Below, piece after piece: positions 53,472 to 61,394 of a DNA stretch of 64,000 nt. The translations under genes and the position numbers were made by a program. The DNA is taken from NCBI GenBank assembly GCA_041665305.1, contig JBAYJD010000004.1, positions 1 through 64,000 of the forward strand. The letters run 5' to 3'. This DNA is from YA12-FULL-51-18 sp041665305 (GTDB taxonomy: Bacteria; Elusimicrobiota; Elusimicrobia; Elusimicrobiales; UBA9959). The notes beneath the pieces are model-generated. The model had not been told where the DNA came from. It did not search any database and saw only the letters and a list, made by a program, of their open reading frames with translations. Every line of letters starts with the position of its first letter. The first letter of the stretch is position 1.

Positions 53472-54581
53472 TCACCCTCTAATACCGTGGTCACCGGCCT
53501 GGCGTCGATCGCGGTAACTTTGTTTAAACTCCGCCAGCGCGGAACAAACTTCTCCCTCTTCGAGGTCGTTAACTCTTAACATTTCAAGATCATCATTAAC
53601 CATGACCAAAGCCAGCTGCGCGCCGGTCCGTTTTTTGTCCCGCCCCATAGCGGAGATCATCTCGGCCTCTTCCAGACGAACCTGCCCAAAATCAAATTTT
53701 AAGATCGGCAGCAGAAGCTGCGCTATGAATTTTTCGGTTTTAACGGACAAGAGCCCCCGTTGCCGCGCAACGATGTCAGCCAGCAGGATGCCTGCCGCGA
53801 CCGCGACCCCGTGAGGGACAAGAAAATCGCCGGCGGACTCTATCGCGTGCCCGAAACAATGGCCGAAGTTAAGCATGTTCCTGCGCCCTGAATCGAATTC
53901 ATCGTCCTCTATATAATCCTTCTTGATCTCAAGAGCCGCCTTGAGAAACCGTTCCAGAGAACCGGGATCCCTCCCTGCCAGTTTGCCGGAGGTGTTGGAG
54001 AAATCTTCGGCACGCCGCTTCCCGCCTATTATGCACAATTTGGCGATCTCTCCCAAGCCGCTCAGATAATCTTCGTCTTTCAGGGTTGAAATAAACCTCG
54101 AAGAAATAAACACCTCGGAGGGCGGATAAAAAGTGCCTATAAGGTTCTTATAGCCTCTATAATTAAGGGAGGTCTTTCCCCCTATACAGCTGTCGGCCTG
54201 GGCCAGCAGCGTAGTGGGGACGAACGTCCATTTGATCCCCCTGTAAAGGGTAGAGGCGGCAAAACCCGTAATATCCTGCGTTATTCCCCCGCCGATGGAA
54301 ACAAGACGCATATTCTTTTTAGTGGCAAGTCCGGCTAGGCGATCATACAGCATCTGCACGGAGTTCAGCGTCTTAACCTCTTCGCTGACGGGGAGGATGA
54401 TGTTCGGAAAGGCCTCCAAAAGCTTTAGCGCGGAATTTTTGTGCAAGCGCCAGACATTTTCATCGATCACGAACACACAACAGGGGTCTGCGGCCAGACG
54501 GGGTAGATATGCTTCCGTCTCCCCGAAAAAAACGCCGTAGTCCCTCAGCCTGGAGCCGACGATAAAATTATCTAAAGGCAA
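53472..54581 (-). CDS. Sugar-phosphate cyclase (3-dehydroquinate-synthase family)
   Basis: 369 residues. NAD-binding SIGGGITQDITGFAASTLYR, FVPTTLLAQADSCIGGKTSL, LGEIAKLCIIGGK (metal Glu), MLNFGHCFGHAIESAGDFLV and PHGVAVAAGILLAD (metal His). The fold and residues are those of AroB/valiolone-synthase-type cyclases. Location inside a sugar cluster, away from shikimate genes, argues for a special cyclase or a reassigned AroB-fold enzyme (inference). The stop overlaps nothing, but its start overlaps the SDR gene's stop by 10 nt. Confidence 0.85.
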   Translation of the reverse strand: MPLDNFIVGSRLRDYGVFFGETEAYLPRLAADPCCVFVIDENVWRLHKNSALKLLEAFPNIILPVSEEVKTLNSVQMLYDRLAGLATKKNMRLVSIGGGITQDITGFAASTLYRGIKWTFVPTTLLAQADSCIGGKTSLNYRGYKNLIGTFYPPSEVFISSRFISTLKDEDYLSGLGEIAKLCIIGGKRRAEDFSNTSGKLAGRDPGSLERFLKAALEIKKDYIEDDEFDSGRRNMLNFGHCFGHAIESAGDFLVPHGVAVAAGILLADIVARQRGLLSVKTEKFIAQLLLPILKFDFGQVRLEEAEMISAMGRDKKRTGAQLALVMVNDDLEMLRVNDLEEGEVCSALAEFKQSYRDRRQAGDHGIRG

Positions 54582-55240
54582 GTATAGCCCCCATCGGCGA
54601 CAATTGTCTGCCCCGTAATATAGGTGTTTTGGGCTGAAGCCAAAAAGGATACGATCTCGGCTATTTCCGGAGGCTCAGCCAGGCGTTTTACGGGTATAGC
54701 CTGTGAAATAACCCGGATAGCGTCTTCGGAATTATTTCTGCGCGTGAGTTCCGTGTTCACAAATCCTGGCGCCACAGCGTTAACCAGAACCCCGTACTGG
54801 GCGCATTCGACAGCGGCCGCCCTGGTCATGCCGTTGACAGCCGCCTTGGCGGTGGAATAAACGAACCTGCGCGGTTTTGCCACGAGGCTCCAGACCGAAC
54901 TGATATTTACGATCCTGCCGTATCCCCCGGAGCGCATTGAAGGGAGCACGCCGCGGATAAGCCGCATAGGAGCCGTAAGGTTCACCTGCATGATCGAGAT
55001 CAAATCGTCATCCGAGTACTCCTCGGCGGAGCCGATAGGATTTATTCCGGCATTGTTTACCAGGATCTCGACAGGACCGGCGATACCGCGGAGATATTCG
55101 TCTATGGATCCGTTTGAAGACAGATCAAGTTCGGCGCGCGGAGGCGTAAGCAAAACCGCCCCTTTTTGCCTGAAGGCTTCCGCGATGGCCCTGCCGATCC
55201 CCTTTGAAGCGCCTGTGATAAGGGCCGTACGGCCTTTCAT
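54572..55240 (-). CDS. Short-chain dehydrogenase/reductase
   Basis: 222 residues. ALITGASKGIGRAIAEAF (TGxxxGxG), LVNNAGINPIGSA, IVNISSVWSLV (catalytic Ser), VYSTAKAAVNGMTRAAAVE (Tyr/Lys), VNAVAPGFVNTELTRR. Reduces or oxidises a small carbonyl/alcohol substrate using NAD(P). Coupled to the aldolase gene through ATGA and overlapping the cyclase gene, so these likely form one pathway. Confidence 0.9.
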   Translation of the reverse strand: MKGRTALITGASKGIGRAIAEAFRQKGAVLLTPPRAELDLSSNGSIDEYLRGIAGPVEILVNNAGINPIGSAEEYSDDDLISIMQVNLTAPMRLIRGVLPSMRSGGYGRIVNISSVWSLVAKPRRFVYSTAKAAVNGMTRAAAVECAQYGVLVNAVAPGFVNTELTRRNNSEDAIRVISQAIPVKRLAEPPEIAEIVSFLASAQNTYITGQTIVADGGYTCL

Positions 55241-56052
55241 GTTATTTTCACTCCGGCCTCTTCAATAAGGCGTTTGTATCGTTTTTCAAGCATATTTATG
55301 CGTTGTTCGTCTTCAGCATATATCCCACCGTAAAAATTGCGTTTATTCATAAGCCACATCAACTCAAAACCCACGGCTTTAAGGATGCCGCTGGGGGCGT
55401 CGTCTTTTAAGGATTCAGGGCACTTAAATATAACCTTGCGGGTTTCATACCGGTCCAGCAGCCCGTTGGGAAGTCTTTTAAAGAAAGGCAGGGAATCTTT
55501 TGAGACTCCGCCGCCCACCACGCACTCAAGGCCTTTTTCTTTGGCTTTGGTGAAAAGCTCTTTGGTGATCTCAAATATCGCGTCGGAATTAATATCTTCC
55601 CGCGTCATTCCGAGAGAACCTGTCATATCAACACGCCCCAGCACAATACCGTCAAGTTCCGAGATCCCGTCTATTTTCAGCATTTCATCAAAATTTTCGA
55701 AGCCCATCACCGTCTCTATATTCGCCAGCAAAGACACCTGCTGCATCTCATCTTTCGGAAATACCATTTTAGCGGCGCTCAGGTATTTCTTCAGCGCGTA
55801 AGGGGATTCTATCATGGGCGCCACTATTCTACAGGCCCCTATAGACCTGGCATCATACATGTCTTTCAGGGCTTCACAGCCGCCGACCTTGATAGTCAGT
55901 TCAAGACCGGCGCGGGTTACAACTTCCTTAAGGCGCAGCGCCTCCTCAAGACGGGTGCCTTCGGCCTCAAATTCGGCTTTGATGCCGGCTACATTATGAT
56001 TCGCCTTCAGGTCCTGAAGCACTTCTACCATCTGCCTTTCCAGATTATTCAT
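55237..56052 (-). CDS. HpcH/HpaI aldolase/citrate lyase family protein
   Basis: 271 residues from MNNLERQMVEVL (GGGAG upstream). TIM-barrel lyase: KVGGCEALKDMYDARSIG, CRIVAPMIESPYALKKYLSA, SLLANIETVMGFENF (metal-binding Glu), GIVLGRVDMTGSLGMTRE (metal-binding Asp). Family members cleave or form C-C bonds with pyruvate- or acetyl-type partners. An unusual member for a glycan locus; together with the ThDP enzyme next to it, it points to carbon-chain extension of a sugar (inference). Confidence 0.87.
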   Translation of the reverse strand: MNNLERQMVEVLQDLKANHNVAGIKAEFEAEGTRLEEALRLKEVVTRAGLELTIKVGGCEALKDMYDARSIGACRIVAPMIESPYALKKYLSAAKMVFPKDEMQQVSLLANIETVMGFENFDEMLKIDGISELDGIVLGRVDMTGSLGMTREDINSDAIFEITKELFTKAKEKGLECVVGGGVSKDSLPFFKRLPNGLLDRYETRKVIFKCPESLKDDAPSGILKAVGFELMWLMNKRNFYGGIYAEDEQRINMLEKRYKRLIEEAGVKIT

Positions 56053-56114
56053 AATACTCCCGCCTTTGTGATCGATTCCGGCCTCCGGCCGCACTCACAT
56101 CTTACAAAACATTA

Positions 56115-56138
56115 GAAATTCCTGCCGCAAAAATTTTT
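56115..56138. repeat. Stop-codon AT palindrome, degenerate copy 4
   Basis: On the minus strand the TAA stop of the ThDP-enzyme gene (56137-56139) runs into AAATTTTTGCGGC, the same register as copies 1 and 3. The second arm (GGAATTTC) has decayed. Confidence 0.55.
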
Positions 56139-57927
56139 AATCAATAATGTTGCGCTGGAATTCTTCCCTGTCCAGAAAAGGCCACATATCCTCCAGCGGC
56201 TTGGAGACCATGCCGCCGTCGGGCTTCTTTTCCGATGATAGTTTGGGCATAAATTTATGATCCGCAGGCAATCTCACATCGCAAAGCGCCGGACCCTTTA
56301 CCGCCAGGATCCGCGCAATTTTTTCGCTCATATCGGCGACGCAGTGGATGGTCTCGGTGTACAGGCCGAAAGCTCCGGCTACTTTGACAAAATCAGGAAA
56401 TCCGACCCCCGATCCGGGATCGCAGGCTACATAACGGCTTTCAAAAAAATTTTCCTGGGTTTGTCTGATGGAAACATAACCTTCGTTGTTCAGAACGAAT
56501 ATTTTCACCGGCAGCCTGTAATGCGCGATGGTGGCGAGTTCCTGTATATTCATCATAATGCTGCCGTCACCCGCCAGGCAAACCACTTCTTTTTTACCGC
56601 CGCCGATGCAGGCCCCTACCGCCGCCGGAAGATCGTATCCCATAGAGGCGCAGCCGGAATTCCAGAATATCCGTTGTCCTTTTTTAACTATCCCTGCCTG
56701 GAACAGGCAGACGCAGGCGGAGCCGTTGCCCGCCGCCACAGGGGTATCCGGCGCAAGCATGGCCGTAAGAGTTTCCATAAAATGGTATGGATTGACTTTG
56801 GTTTTAAGTTTTTTATACTCTTCAAGAACAACCGGGTACCTGACCGACCGCTCCCGGCACCAGGCCAGCCAGCCGGAGAAGTCCCCAAGCCCCTCAACCG
56901 GGATCTCCGATAGAAGACCGGCTATGAAATCCTTAACATCCGCAAGTACAGGCAAATCCGGTTTTACCGTGGGCTTGGCCAATTCGGACGGGTCGATATC
57001 CACGATTATTTTTTTAGCTTTTTTCGCGTAATTGTCCCAGTCATAACTTATCTGGCGGACATTGTTGCGGGAACCCAGCGAAAGCACCAGATCGGCGTTC
57101 TGCAGTGAAAAGTTTCCGCCCCTGGTGCCTACGGTGCCTATCCTGCCGGCGTACCAGGGGCTGTCATTGGGCACGAGGTCAAAACCGGCGAAGGTCGCCA
57201 GCACGGGTATTTTTAAATTATCAGCCAGTTTTTCAAACAACTCTCTGGCGCCCGCTAACGCTATACCATGTCCGGCGATCATCACCGGCCTTTTAGCCGA
57301 TCTCAGCATTTCAACCGTTTTGCAAATCTGGGCCTTACAGCCGTCATCGGCCGGAACCGGTATTTCAGGTTCATAGGGAACAAGTGCATCCTCGTCTATC
57401 AACGCCGCCTGGACATCCAGCGGTATATCTATCCACACAGGTCCCGGACGCCCGGTCATGGCCGTATGAACCGCCTTATCAAGCACATACTTTACCTGAT
57501 ACGGATCCGTCAGCATCTGGGAAAACTTTGTAACCGGCTTGACTATCTCGGCGATATTAATTTCCTGGTCGCCAAGCTGGCGCAGCCCGGTTTCAGGACA
57601 GAAGGCGGTCGTGGTCTTGAACTTCACCTGGCCGGAAATGTACAACGCCGGGATCGAATCCAGCCACTGGCCTATAACGCCGGTTAAGGTATTGACGCCG
57701 CCCGGACCGGTGGTAACGATAGAAACTCCAAGTTTATCCGAGACGCGGGAATAGCCCTCCGCCCCTATAGCGGAAGCCTGCTCATGATGATTACAGATAT
57801 ATTCCAGCCCTTTGCACTTGCCCACGGAATCGTTGAGATGCATGGCCCCGCCGCCGGAGATCATAAACACATGCTTTACGCCGTGTTCCACAAGCCTTTT
57901 GGCCACATAATCGGATAGTTTTATCAT
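56137..57927 (-). CDS. Thiamine-diphosphate-dependent enzyme, acetolactate-synthase fold
   Basis: 596 residues from MIKLSDYVAKRLVEHGVKHV. Seen: NHHEQASAIGAEGYSRVSDK (catalytic Glu for ThDP activation), TTGPGGVNTLTGVIGQWLDS, a central domain with GTVGTRGGNFSLQNADLVLS, and the ThDP-Mg motif CLAGDGSIMMNIQE...VLNNEG. Members in LPS clusters include YerE, which attaches a two-carbon unit from pyruvate to a CDP-4-keto-3,6-dideoxy sugar. With RfbG and RfbH nearby a YerE-like role is attractive (inference). The TAA stop is part of AT palindrome copy 4. Confidence 0.88.
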   Translation of the reverse strand: MIKLSDYVAKRLVEHGVKHVFMISGGGAMHLNDSVGKCKGLEYICNHHEQASAIGAEGYSRVSDKLGVSIVTTGPGGVNTLTGVIGQWLDSIPALYISGQVKFKTTTAFCPETGLRQLGDQEINIAEIVKPVTKFSQMLTDPYQVKYVLDKAVHTAMTGRPGPVWIDIPLDVQAALIDEDALVPYEPEIPVPADDGCKAQICKTVEMLRSAKRPVMIAGHGIALAGARELFEKLADNLKIPVLATFAGFDLVPNDSPWYAGRIGTVGTRGGNFSLQNADLVLSLGSRNNVRQISYDWDNYAKKAKKIIVDIDPSELAKPTVKPDLPVLADVKDFIAGLLSEIPVEGLGDFSGWLAWCRERSVRYPVVLEEYKKLKTKVNPYHFMETLTAMLAPDTPVAAGNGSACVCLFQAGIVKKGQRIFWNSGCASMGYDLPAAVGACIGGGKKEVVCLAGDGSIMMNIQELATIAHYRLPVKIFVLNNEGYVSIRQTQENFFESRYVACDPGSGVGFPDFVKVAGAFGLYTETIHCVADMSEKIARILAVKGPALCDVRLPADHKFMPKLSSEKKPDGGMVSKPLEDMWPFLDREEFQRNIID

Positions 57928-57934
57928 GTATGGT

Positions 57935-58816
57935 CTATTTGTCCACAAGCAACGCTTCCCTGTTTATGGACTTCTTATTAGCGTGATACCATGAATAAAG
58001 TTTTTTGATAGCCGCGTCAAGCGGAGTGAAAGATATAGTTTTTACCTCTGTTTTCAATCTGGAATTATCGCCGCTGTATTCGGCGCCCAGCCCCGGCCGG
58101 GCGACTTTAACAGGCAAATCTTTGCCGGCAACTGAAAGGACCCGTTCGGCCAGCTCTATAAGCTCCACGGATGTATCCGGGGTGACATTATAAGCCTGGT
58201 GCTCCGCCATGTTCTCCAAAAGGTATTCTATAACAGGATAGAGGTCGTCGATCCACAGATAATCGAACCTGCGGTTCTGTTTTATCGTAAGCGGCAGGTC
58301 GAAAATAGCCTTGCAGATCATGTTGGAAATAAAGCGGATGGAATAATCCTCGTATTTGCCGTAAATACCGAAAACGCGCAAGTCGGTTATCTTGCCGGTT
58401 TTCTCCATGTATTTGCCGCATACATATTTGCAGAACCCGTGCTCATCGGCGGGGACATGCGTATCAAAATAATTTTCTTTCATTTTCGGCCGGTAATAGC
58501 GCATATCGTATATGGCGCCGGAACCTATCACCAGCATTTTTTTAAAATATTCCGCGTTGCGGGCTAGATTAAAGAACATCCGGGTGTTCTCATACAGGAC
58601 TTTCCCCGGCTCCTCGGAGTTGCGGTGTCCCGGCTTCGCGGCGGCGTGTATAACAAAATCAAAACCCCCGTTTTTCAAACAGTTTTTTACCGCGTCATCG
58701 TTTAAAAGATCCAGATCGGCATGCCCTGGAGCGGCTATGCGGTATTTCCGGGCAAGCGGAGATTCAAGGAGATTTCTCCCGATAAACCCGCTTCCTCCTG
58801 TAAGAAGGACCTTCAA
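57935..58816 (-). CDS. NAD-dependent nucleotide-sugar reductase/epimerase
   Basis: 293 residues. VLLTGGSGFIGRNLLESPL, FVIHAAAKPGHRNSEEPGKV, VIGSGAIYDMRYYRPKMKEN, HGFCKYVCGKYMEKT (Tyr/Lys in CKYVCGKY), RVFGIYGKYEDYSIRF. Reduces a 4-keto sugar or similar. Its stop lies 7 nt before the ThDP gene and its ATGA start overlaps the small gene at 58813. Confidence 0.83.
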   Translation of the reverse strand: MKVLLTGGSGFIGRNLLESPLARKYRIAAPGHADLDLLNDDAVKNCLKNGGFDFVIHAAAKPGHRNSEEPGKVLYENTRMFFNLARNAEYFKKMLVIGSGAIYDMRYYRPKMKENYFDTHVPADEHGFCKYVCGKYMEKTGKITDLRVFGIYGKYEDYSIRFISNMICKAIFDLPLTIKQNRRFDYLWIDDLYPVIEYLLENMAEHQAYNVTPDTSVELIELAERVLSVAGKDLPVKVARPGLGAEYSGDNSRLKTEVKTISFTPLDAAIKKLYSWYHANKKSINREALLVDK

Positions 58817-59058
58817 GCGCGCCCCCGGAAACCGGCTATGGCGGGGTGTTTGTCACGGCAATCCTGGCATATCAGCACGGTCAGAAACGCCAGAGCGATG
58901 GTTTTTAAATACGCGCCTTCGGCGTCAATTTTAGAAACAGCGGTCTTCACATACCGCCACACGAACCAGGTGAATACCAAGAGCATGGCGACAAGCACAA
59001 AGTCATGGTGGACATCTTCTTTTACGATAAAATCCACGACATAGTCGGATAATTTCAT
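58813..59058 (-). CDS. Short membrane protein with a ThDP-enzyme-like N-terminus (possible remnant)
   Basis: 81 residues. The first about 20, MKLSDYVVDFIVKEDVHHDF, closely follow the N-terminus of the ThDP enzyme at 57927 (KLSDYVAKRLVEHGVKHVF). Sequence then switches to a hydrophobic helix (VLVAMLLVFTWFVWRYV) and a second one (YLKTIALAFLTVLICQDC). It looks like a chimera: the start of a ThDP-enzyme gene joined to an unrelated membrane segment. The frame is clean and overlaps its neighbour (ATGA), so it may still be translated. Function unknown. Confidence 0.6.
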   Translation of the reverse strand: MKLSDYVVDFIVKEDVHHDFVLVAMLLVFTWFVWRYVKTAVSKIDAEGAYLKTIALAFLTVLICQDCRDKHPAIAGFRGRA

Positions 59059-59068
59059 TGGTCGGGGG

Positions 59069-60508
59069 CTATTTATTCAACGGCGTAAAACCGCTGAAGG
59101 ATTTAACCATATATTCGAGCATTTGCTTTGTCATGCCGGGGTAGACGCCTATCCAGAAGGTGGAGGACATGATGGTATCGGTAACGGGCAAAGCGGAAGG
59201 GCGGCCGGAAGCGGAAACCACACGGAAGCCGCTGCCGGAGCGGCGCATTTCGTCGAAACAGGGGTGCTTTATAAGATTGCCGGCGAACAGCATGCGGGTC
59301 TGGATCTTGTTCTTCTCAAGGTGCGCGACAAGCTGATCGCGGGTAAAACCGGCGTTCTCTTTGACAGTCAGCATAAAACCGAACCAGCTGGGATCTGAAT
59401 CCTGCGCCGGTTCCGGAAGGATAAGCCTGTCTGAAAAAACATCGAGGGCTTTGCGCAGATATTGCCAGTTCTTTTTGCGGGCATCTATGAATCCCGGGAG
59501 TTTTTCCAGCTGCGCCAGGCCTATGGCCGCCTGCATCTCGGTGGCTTTGAGGTTATAGCCGAAATGGGAATAGACATACTTATGATCGTAACCTGACGGA
59601 AGTTCGCCGAACTGCTGCGTGAATCTTTTGCCGCAGGTATTATCCTTGCCGGAAGGACACCAGCAATCGCGGCCCCAGTCGCGGAAAGAATCCACCAGCC
59701 GCTTTAACTGGGGATTATTGGTGTATACAGCCCCACCCTCGCCCATAGTCATATGATGCGGCGGGTAGAAGCTGGAAGTGCCGATGTCGCCGAATGTCCC
59801 GGTGTATTGGGAACTACGAGGGTTGGATGACCTGCCGGATAAAGGAATGCCTTCTTCTAACCCTCCAACCTTCCAACCTTCCAACCTTCTGTATTTACTC
59901 CCCAATGCGTCGCAGTTGTCTTCTATCAACCAAAGGTTGTGTTTTTCGCAGAAAGATTTTACGGCTTTAAGGTCGAAGGGGTTGCCGAGGGTGTGGGCGG
60001 CCATTACGGCTTTTGTTTTTTTGGAAACGGCTTTTGCGAGCAGGGAACAATCCATGTTATATGAGGGCAGACTGACATCCACGAACACGGGGACCGCGCC
60101 GTACTGGATGATGGGGGTTACGGTCGTGGGGAACCCGGCGGCGACGGTTATAACCTCGTCTCCGGGGTTTATCCGCCTGGCGCCCAGTTTGGGAGAGGTG
60201 AGGGCCATGAAGGCCAGCAAATTGGCCGAGGAGCCGGAATTAACCAGGGAAACATGCCTGACCCCGAGGAATTCGCCTAATTTTTTTTCGAAAGCGTCAA
60301 CATAGCGGCCGGAGGTAAGCCAGAAATCCAGGGCGGAATCGACGAGGTTCGCCACCTCTTTTTCGTCAAAAACCCTGCCGCCGTAAGCGACATGGGATTT
60401 GCCGGGCTCAAAATCTTTCTTTTTATGGAAAAGGCGGTGGTATTGCGAAACTTTGCCGAGTATTTCTTTGCGCAGCTGTTTGTCCGTTACGACCGTCTTA
60501 AGATTCAT
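59069..60508 (-). CDS. rfbH: CDP-4-keto-6-deoxyglucose 3-dehydrase (RfbH/E1) with repeat-derived insert
   Basis: 479 residues. Radical-type C3 dehydration of CDP-4-keto-6-deoxyglucose using PMP and a [2Fe-2S] cluster. Seen: SGSSANLLAFMALTSPKLGA, AHTLGNPFDLKAVKSFCEKH, SFYPPHHMTMGEGGAVYTN (His251-252 replacing the PLP lysine, the E1 hallmark), and RDCWCPSGKDNTCGKRF (cluster Cys). Between SKYR and QYTGTFGD about 28 residues (207-234, EGWKVGGLEEG and following) are an in-frame insert made of the octanucleotide repeat. The insert sits in a loop just before the PMP site; folding is presumably tolerated. Start has GAGGGA upstream. No E3 reductase gene is visible. Confidence 0.92.
   Translation of the reverse strand: MNLKTVVTDKQLRKEILGKVSQYHRLFHKKKDFEPGKSHVAYGGRVFDEKEVANLVDSALDFWLTSGRYVDAFEKKLGEFLGVRHVSLVNSGSSANLLAFMALTSPKLGARRINPGDEVITVAAGFPTTVTPIIQYGAVPVFVDVSLPSYNMDCSLLAKAVSKKTKAVMAAHTLGNPFDLKAVKSFCEKHNLWLIEDNCDALGSKYRRLEGWKVGGLEEGIPLSGRSSNPRSSQYTGTFGDIGTSSFYPPHHMTMGEGGAVYTNNPQLKRLVDSFRDWGRDCWCPSGKDNTCGKRFTQQFGELPSGYDHKYVYSHFGYNLKATEMQAAIGLAQLEKLPGFIDARKKNWQYLRKALDVFSDRLILPEPAQDSDPSWFGFMLTVKENAGFTRDQLVAHLEKNKIQTRMLFAGNLIKHPCFDEMRRSGSGFRVVSASGRPSALPVTDTIMSSTFWIGVYPGMTKQMLEYMVKSFSGFTPLNK
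59821..59886. repeat. Octanucleotide array plus inverted unit inside rfbH
   Basis: TTCTAACC CTCCAACC TTCCAACC TTCCAACC (59855-59886, 4 units) and, 26 nt away, a single unit in the opposite orientation (GGTTGGAT at 59821-59828), so the whole insert can fold into an imperfect hairpin. AATAC occurs on both edges and could be a short target duplication. Confidence 0.75.
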
Positions 60509-60612
60509 GTTCAGTCCCTCAAATCGCTTATTATATAGTTAATTATAGCAATTTGGGCTACAGAATGAGAGCCGCTAAGGAGTTGCGAGTTTCGAATGCC
60601 GCGAAATTATTT

Positions 60613-61362
60613 TTAAAGCTTGATGCGGAGCCCGTCTACGGCGGCCTGGGTGTTTTTAAATATTTTCCGGGCTATTTTCTGGGCGTTAGCGCGGTCGTTC
60701 ATGGCGGGGTATCTGTCGGCGCCGAAATGGGCGAGAGCCAGTTTTTTAGCCCCGGCCTTTTTTGCAAGCGCCGCCGCGCTTGCGGGGTCCATATGGGGCC
60801 AGCCGGGATTGGTTTCCCCCGGTCTGTGGGCGCATTCGCTTATCAGAAGGTCGGCGTTTTGCGCCAGTTTCACGGAGTTGGCGCAGGGGCCTGTGTCGGT
60901 GCAATAAGCGACCGCCTTGCCGTCTATCTCGAATCTGTAGCCGAGTACCGGGTCCGCGTGGACCAAAGGCAGGCATTTCAGGGTAAAAGGAAGCCTTGCG
61001 GCGTCCGAGGGCAGTTCCAGGACTTCGGTCTTATATTTCAGGTTTTTCAGCGGCACGGTGAACGGACGGCGCAGGATCAGGGCCAGCGTTTTCCTGGCGC
61101 CTTTGCCCGCGCAGATAGTGAGGCCTTTTTTGAACCTGGAATTAAATTTCACCAGTATATGCAGACCGGCGATATGGTCCAGATGAAAATGGCTTAAGAA
61201 CAAGTAAATGGGTTTGGAGCCGTCCACATATTTGCCCAGCTTATAAAGGCCGTTGCCGGCATCCAGGACAATATCATATTTTTCGGTTTTAACCAGCACG
61301 CAGATAGCGTTGCCCGTTTTTGTATCATACCAGCCGTTGGTTCCGAGGAAGATTATTTCCAT
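60613..61362 (-). CDS. MBL-fold metallohydrolase (RNase Z/phosphodiesterase-like)
   Basis: 249 residues from MEIIFLGTNGWYDTKTGNA. Metal motif FLSHFHLDHIAGLHI (HxHxDH) at about 57-71, DTGPCANSVKLAQNADLLIS, SECAHRPGE, and LALAHFGADRY near the end. General RNase Z/arylsulfatase-like fold; substrate unknown. It lies between rfbH and the ATPase gene and does not look like part of the sugar pathway. Confidence 0.85.
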   Translation of the reverse strand: MEIIFLGTNGWYDTKTGNAICVLVKTEKYDIVLDAGNGLYKLGKYVDGSKPIYLFLSHFHLDHIAGLHILVKFNSRFKKGLTICAGKGARKTLALILRRPFTVPLKNLKYKTEVLELPSDAARLPFTLKCLPLVHADPVLGYRFEIDGKAVAYCTDTGPCANSVKLAQNADLLISECAHRPGETNPGWPHMDPASAAALAKKAGAKKLALAHFGADRYPAMNDRANAQKIARKIFKNTQAAVDGLRIKL

Positions 61363-61394
61363 AATAAAAGCACCTTGTTTACTATACGCAGATC

